Virus record (IMG/VR): IMGVR_UViG_3300045135_003095
Span: 1-34,398 of that record
From: a virus
Direction: 5' to 3' (one strand)
Length of the DNA stretch: 34,398 nt
Under the pieces are notes generated by a model, which saw only the letters and a program-made list of their open reading frames with translations, was not told where the DNA came from and did not search any database. This document shows positions 33,763 through 34,398 of this stretch, in pieces. A program made the translations under genes and the position numbers. The first letter of the stretch is position 1. Each line of letters starts with the position of its first letter.

Positions 33763-33791
33763 CAAGGTGGGTGCAAAGAAGGGAGGGTGAG

Positions 33792-34253
33792 TTAGGTCTT
33801 TGCACCTGAGGCAGAGCGTTTCGCGGCCGCGACAATAGGGCTTTCTCCCGCTTGGCTTTGAACGGGAGAGGGAGGGGCGGCCACGATGTCACGAGCATCA
33901 GCGGCCGCACTGGCGCGCTCCAAGACAAGACTGCGTAGGGCGTCAGGTGTGGTGCCCTCGCGCAGGGCTTTGGCGGCATCAATGGCAATGCCGAGGCGTC
34001 CAGCCTGCGCGGCGATCTCGGTGATTTCTGCCGCTTCCTGGCGCAGCTGCGCGGAAACCTCTGCAAGAGTGCTCTGTTGCGCCGCGGGTGGTGCGTGCAT
34101 GGGCGCTGCGGTAGCTGCGGGCGCGGTGTCTTCTTCGTGCACGCCGCAGGCATCATCCTGAGCGTCCGAGGTTTCACCGGCGCTCTCCACCGTGGTGTCT
34201 TCAGTATCGATGGTTTCTGCATTTGCTGCAGCGACATCTGTTTTGGCGCTCAT
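33792..34253 (-). CDS. Nested in-frame scaffold protein (Nu3-like)
   Basis: Inside the protease gene, in the same frame, an ATG at 34253 is preceded by AAAGGAGG with a 5-nt spacer, one of the best ribosome sites in the window. It would make a 153-residue acidic protein: Thr/Glu/Ala-rich at first, then a helical, coiled-coil-like part (LAEVSAQLRQEAAEITEIAA). Lambda makes scaffold Nu3 from the 3' end of gene C in the same way. Its product should fill the procapsid and then be degraded. Confidence 0.7.
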   Translation of the reverse strand: MSAKTDVAAANAETIDTEDTTVESAGETSDAQDDACGVHEEDTAPAATAAPMHAPPAAQQSTLAEVSAQLRQEAAEITEIAAQAGRLGIAIDAAKALREGTTPDALRSLVLERASAAADARDIVAAPPSPVQSQAGESPIVAAAKRSASGAKT

Positions 34254-34398
34254 GGCGGCCTCCTTTGGTCGGGGATGACTGGCGCGGGGCAGCCGCGCGG
34301 TTGGGGATGGGGCAGACAGGCTTTCTCGGAAGCGCGTAAAGCCCCGGGTGAGATCGGCAACTTCATCAGCCAAGCCTGCGGTCACTGCGTCCGCCCCG
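33792..34398 (-). CDS. S49-family head maturation protease, C-terminal part
   Basis: Only the 3' end of this gene is inside the window; it runs off the right edge. The frame begins GADAVTAGLADEVADL at the edge, the typical end of the S49/SppA-like peptidase domain (lambda gpC), followed by a scaffold-like C-terminal extension. The GTG at 34385 is an internal valine codon, not a start. It cuts scaffold and itself during procapsid maturation. Confidence 0.82.
   Translation of the reverse strand, partial: GADAVTAGLADEVADLTRGFTRFRESLSAPSPTARLPRASHPRPKEAAMSAKTDVAAANAETIDTEDTTVESAGETSDAQDDACGVHEEDTAPAATAAPMHAPPAAQQSTLAEVSAQLRQEAAEITEIAAQAGRLGIAIDAAKALREGTTPDALRSLVLERASAAADARDIVAAPPSPVQSQAGESPIVAAAKRSASGAKT

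Noticed and set aside
1-34398. CRISPR arrays or insertion sequences
   Set aside because: No regularly spaced repeats and no transposase or IS ends were found on either strand.

Overview
The window looks like part of an alphaproteobacterial chromosome, probably Rhodobacteraceae-like. This rests on the GC-rich siphovirus late genes, several of which resemble families I associate with Rhodobacteraceae prophages (a DUF6441-like tail protein, a DUF6950-like tail peptidase, a tail-tube protein), and on the mixture with a visibly lower-GC defence island. The taxonomic call is an inference.

Region A (1-15527) is a defence island. At its left end is a full-length SbcB/exonuclease I homologue. Next come two divergent gene pairs: TerB-like plus PLD-family nuclease on the minus strand, and SF2 helicase plus GHKL (Hsp90/MORC-type) ATPase on the plus strand, separated by only 57 bp. 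Then comes an SspABCD-type single-strand DNA phosphorothioation locus. It is a minus-strand operon sspB (DUF4007), sspC (large ATPase), sspD (PP-loop, DndC-like), a small protein with an M15-peptidase-like pattern, and a phosphorothioation-associated putative methyltransferase. The cysteine desulfurase sspA is divergent from it. SspA should supply sulfur and SspBCD insert it into the DNA backbone. No SspE or DndFGH is visible, so the TerB/PLD/helicase/GHKL set is the obvious candidate for the restriction arm (SspFGH-like or a variant).

Region B (15661-34398) is the late half of a lambda-like siphovirus prophage, transcribed right to left. In transcription order it holds: head protease with nested scaffold (cut by the window end), decoration protein, major capsid protein, head-tail joining protein, tail completion genes, tail tube, a tail assembly chaperone with a textbook -1 frameshift site, tape measure, distal tail and tip genes, holin, endolysin, an overlapping Rz/Rz1 spanin pair, and tail-fibre genes. 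Terminase, portal, integrase and repressor are not in the window.

Two cargo patches run against the late operon on the plus strand. One is a small two-helix membrane protein. The other is a cassette of two tandem tRNAs (CAT and Leu-TAA) followed by a ParD/ParE toxin-antitoxin pair. The prophage abuts sspA with only 133 bp between them, so the prophage/defence junction lies there. No gene-free stretch exceeds 300 bp. Positions 1-194 hold nothing I recognise.
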